This document shows positions 32,437-33,283 of a stretch of DNA of 33,283 bases, one piece after another. The stretch is from UBA7236 sp964638865 (GTDB lineage Bacteria; Bacteroidota; Bacteroidia; Chitinophagales; BACL12): NCBI GenBank assembly GCA_964638865.1, contig CAZXBG010000024.1:1-33283 (forward strand). Reading direction: 5' to 3'. Under the pieces are notes generated by a model. The model did no database searches and was not told the DNA's origin. It was given only the letters and a program-made list of their open reading frames with translations. The translations under genes were made by a program, and so were the position numbers. The stretch's first letter is position 1, and each line of letters starts with the position of its first letter.

Positions 32437-32444
32437 CAAATTTA
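32437..32444 (-). promoter_or_regulatory. Predicted -7 box of thyA-folA
   Basis: TAAATTTG on the minus strand, 4 bases before the thyA ATG. No clear -33 partner is seen. Confidence 0.5.
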
Positions 32445-32527
32445 ATGAATAAAGCCGGGGTGAGAACCGAAGTTTAGGTTTGTATATTACAATATACACA
32501 GTTTCAACATTTTAGGGATAATTACAA

Positions 32528-32558
32528 TTTGCAGGGCAGTTGAATTGTTTTATCTTTA
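32528..32558 (+). promoter_or_regulatory. Predicted promoter of the DUF1761 gene
   Basis: TTTG (32528-32531) and TATCTTTA (32551-32558) are 19 bases apart. The -7 box has one mismatch (final A for G). Its end is 16 bases before the ATG at 32575. Confidence 0.5.
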
Positions 32559-32574
32559 AATTAAACATTTATAT

Positions 32575-32979
32575 ATGATCAGCAACTTACTCTCAAATCT
32601 CGACTGGCTCGCTGTTTTAGTTGCGGCTGTAGCCTATTTTGTAATAGGTGCCGCCTGGTATGGTGTATTGGGCAAAGGCTGGATGGAGGCAGCCGGATTA
32701 TCAAAAGACCAGATAAACAATAATTTTAACAAAGCAATTTACGGTGTAACATTTATTATTGAATTTGTAATTGTTGCATTTATGGGTGGTTTAATGGGCC
32801 AGGAATTAAGCACGGGTGATGCAATTCAATTCGGATTAGTTGTTGGTTTAGTTTTTTCAGGCTTAACTACGTGGATACATTATTTATATAATATGCGAGC
32901 GAAAAATCTTATTTTTTATGATGCGGGTTATACTACCATTGCAAGTATTGTTGCAGCGGTAATTTATGCTTCTATGTGA
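32575..32979 (+). CDS. DUF1761 family membrane protein
   Basis: A 134-residue protein with four hydrophobic segments (about 9-32, 54-75, 82-100 and 115-133). The N-terminal WLAVLVAAVAYFVIGAAWY and GVLGKGWMEAAGL, and the loop after TM3 (TTWIHYLYN), are hallmarks of DUF1761. The function of the family is not established. It is monocistronic, with its own promoter and a strong terminator. Confidence 0.88.
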   Translation: MISNLLSNLDWLAVLVAAVAYFVIGAAWYGVLGKGWMEAAGLSKDQINNNFNKAIYGVTFIIEFVIVAFMGGLMGQELSTGDAIQFGLVVGLVFSGLTTWIHYLYNMRAKNLIFYDAGYTTIASIVAAVIYASM

Positions 32980-33000
32980 AATACAGTAAATAAATTTATT

Positions 33001-33029
33001 AAGCCCGGAATGATTATTTCGGGCTTTTT
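33001..33029 (+). terminator. Intrinsic terminator of the DUF1761 gene
   Basis: aagcccg (33001-33007) pairs with cgggctt (33020-33026), followed by a short T run. It lies 21 bases after the stop at 32979. Confidence 0.88.
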
Positions 33030-33068
33030 ATTTAAATCCGCTGTGGAACTGTGACTGAAAGTATTTTA

Positions 33069-33137
33069 GCTACGAATAACTCAATTTAGTATATAAAAAG
33101 TATAATACTAAATGCTGTTCATTCGTGCATTCGTAGC
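33069..33137. repeat. Small inverted-repeat element 1 (gctacgaat...attcgtagc)
   Basis: Perfect 9-bp terminal inverted repeats (33069-33077 and 33129-33137) bound a 69-bp element, with an internal inverted repeat ttagtat...atactaa (about 33086-33111). It resembles REP or MITE-like elements; no protein is encoded. Confidence 0.75.
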
Positions 33138-33168
33138 AACTTTTTATCTGTATTTTGAAAAAGGGGTA

Positions 33169-33241
33169 GCCACGAATGAACGGCCTTTGGAAGGGGTGGT
33201 TCATATTATTTAATAAATATTTTTATTCGTGCATTCGTGGC
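33169..33241. repeat. Small inverted-repeat element 2 (gccacgaatg...cattcgtggc)
   Basis: Perfect 10-bp terminal inverted repeats (33169-33178 and 33232-33241) bound a 73-bp element. The ends are one base different from element 1 (cac for tac), so the two are related. The core is AT-rich. The stretch 32980-33283 has no other feature apart from the terminator. Confidence 0.75.
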
Positions 33242-33283
33242 AAATTTTTTTTGTCCATAGTGTGGGTTAAAAAATGGGGAAGC

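Noticed and set aside
1..33283. tRNA or rRNA genes
   Set aside because: No cloverleaf with a T-loop (GTTCRANYC type) or rRNA segment was found by eye; a covariance-model scan would settle this.

Overview
The window looks like a draft, AT-rich chromosomal contig from a member of the Bacteroidota, probably an uncultured or metagenome-assembled relative of the Chitinophagales, Saprospirales or Flavobacteriales. The clues are promoters of the form TAnnTTTG with an upstream TTTG/TTG, secreted proteins ending in type IX secretion (T9SS) sorting domains, the ftsX-DUF3098-uppP-truB gene order, a LeuRS with the insertions usual in this phylum, and several intergenic repeat families typical of Bacteroidota. 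Two runs of exactly 100 N (1711-1810 and 27234-27333) are scaffold gaps; both fall inside tandem repeats.

Layout. 1-2147: an HMG-CoA lyase gene and a small exported protein on the minus strand, then a 104-bp tandem repeat with an assembly gap. 2148-7915: leuS on the minus strand, facing away from a plus-strand operon ftsX-DUF3098-uppP-truB; a GC-rich repeat with an 18-bp palindrome lies between them. 7925-11879: a minus-strand GT-C glycosyltransferase-like membrane protein, ribF, holA (convergent with ribF, stop codons overlapping) and a lone HSDR_N-type PD-(D/E)xK domain protein divergent from holA. 11977-16997: gdhA with a strong terminator, an exported protein, a histidine kinase/OmpR-type regulator pair and an orphan LuxR-type regulator. 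17055-19888: two paralogous secreted esterase-like proteins with T9SS tails. 20159-27078: a UbiD-family decarboxylase, an OMPP1/FadL-like outer-membrane protein operonic with a Tyr/Gly-rich lipoprotein, and proS. 27079-29334: a gapped repeat, then a two-component-propeller protein without any output domain that collides with a short secreted-protein gene at what looks like a rearrangement or chimeric junction. 29698-33283: an MFS transporter, thyA-folA, a DUF1761 protein and two small inverted-repeat elements.

Most genes are core housekeeping: translation (leuS, proS, truB), replication (holA), cell division and wall (ftsX, uppP), flavin synthesis (ribF), folate/dTMP synthesis (thyA, folA) and nitrogen assimilation (gdhA). 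The accessory layer is exported or surface proteins and signalling.

No complete new multi-gene system is evident. The most unusual content is (i) the density and variety of short phrase-like intergenic repeats, one of which appears to supply the -33 element of a promoter; (ii) many genes whose -7 box lies only 4-10 bases before the start codon, predicting leaderless or nearly leaderless mRNAs; (iii) the reciprocal truncation near 28840-28880; and (iv) the solitary restriction-like nuclease domain sharing a 50-bp divergent promoter region with holA. No tRNA, rRNA, CRISPR array, transposase or phage gene was recognised.
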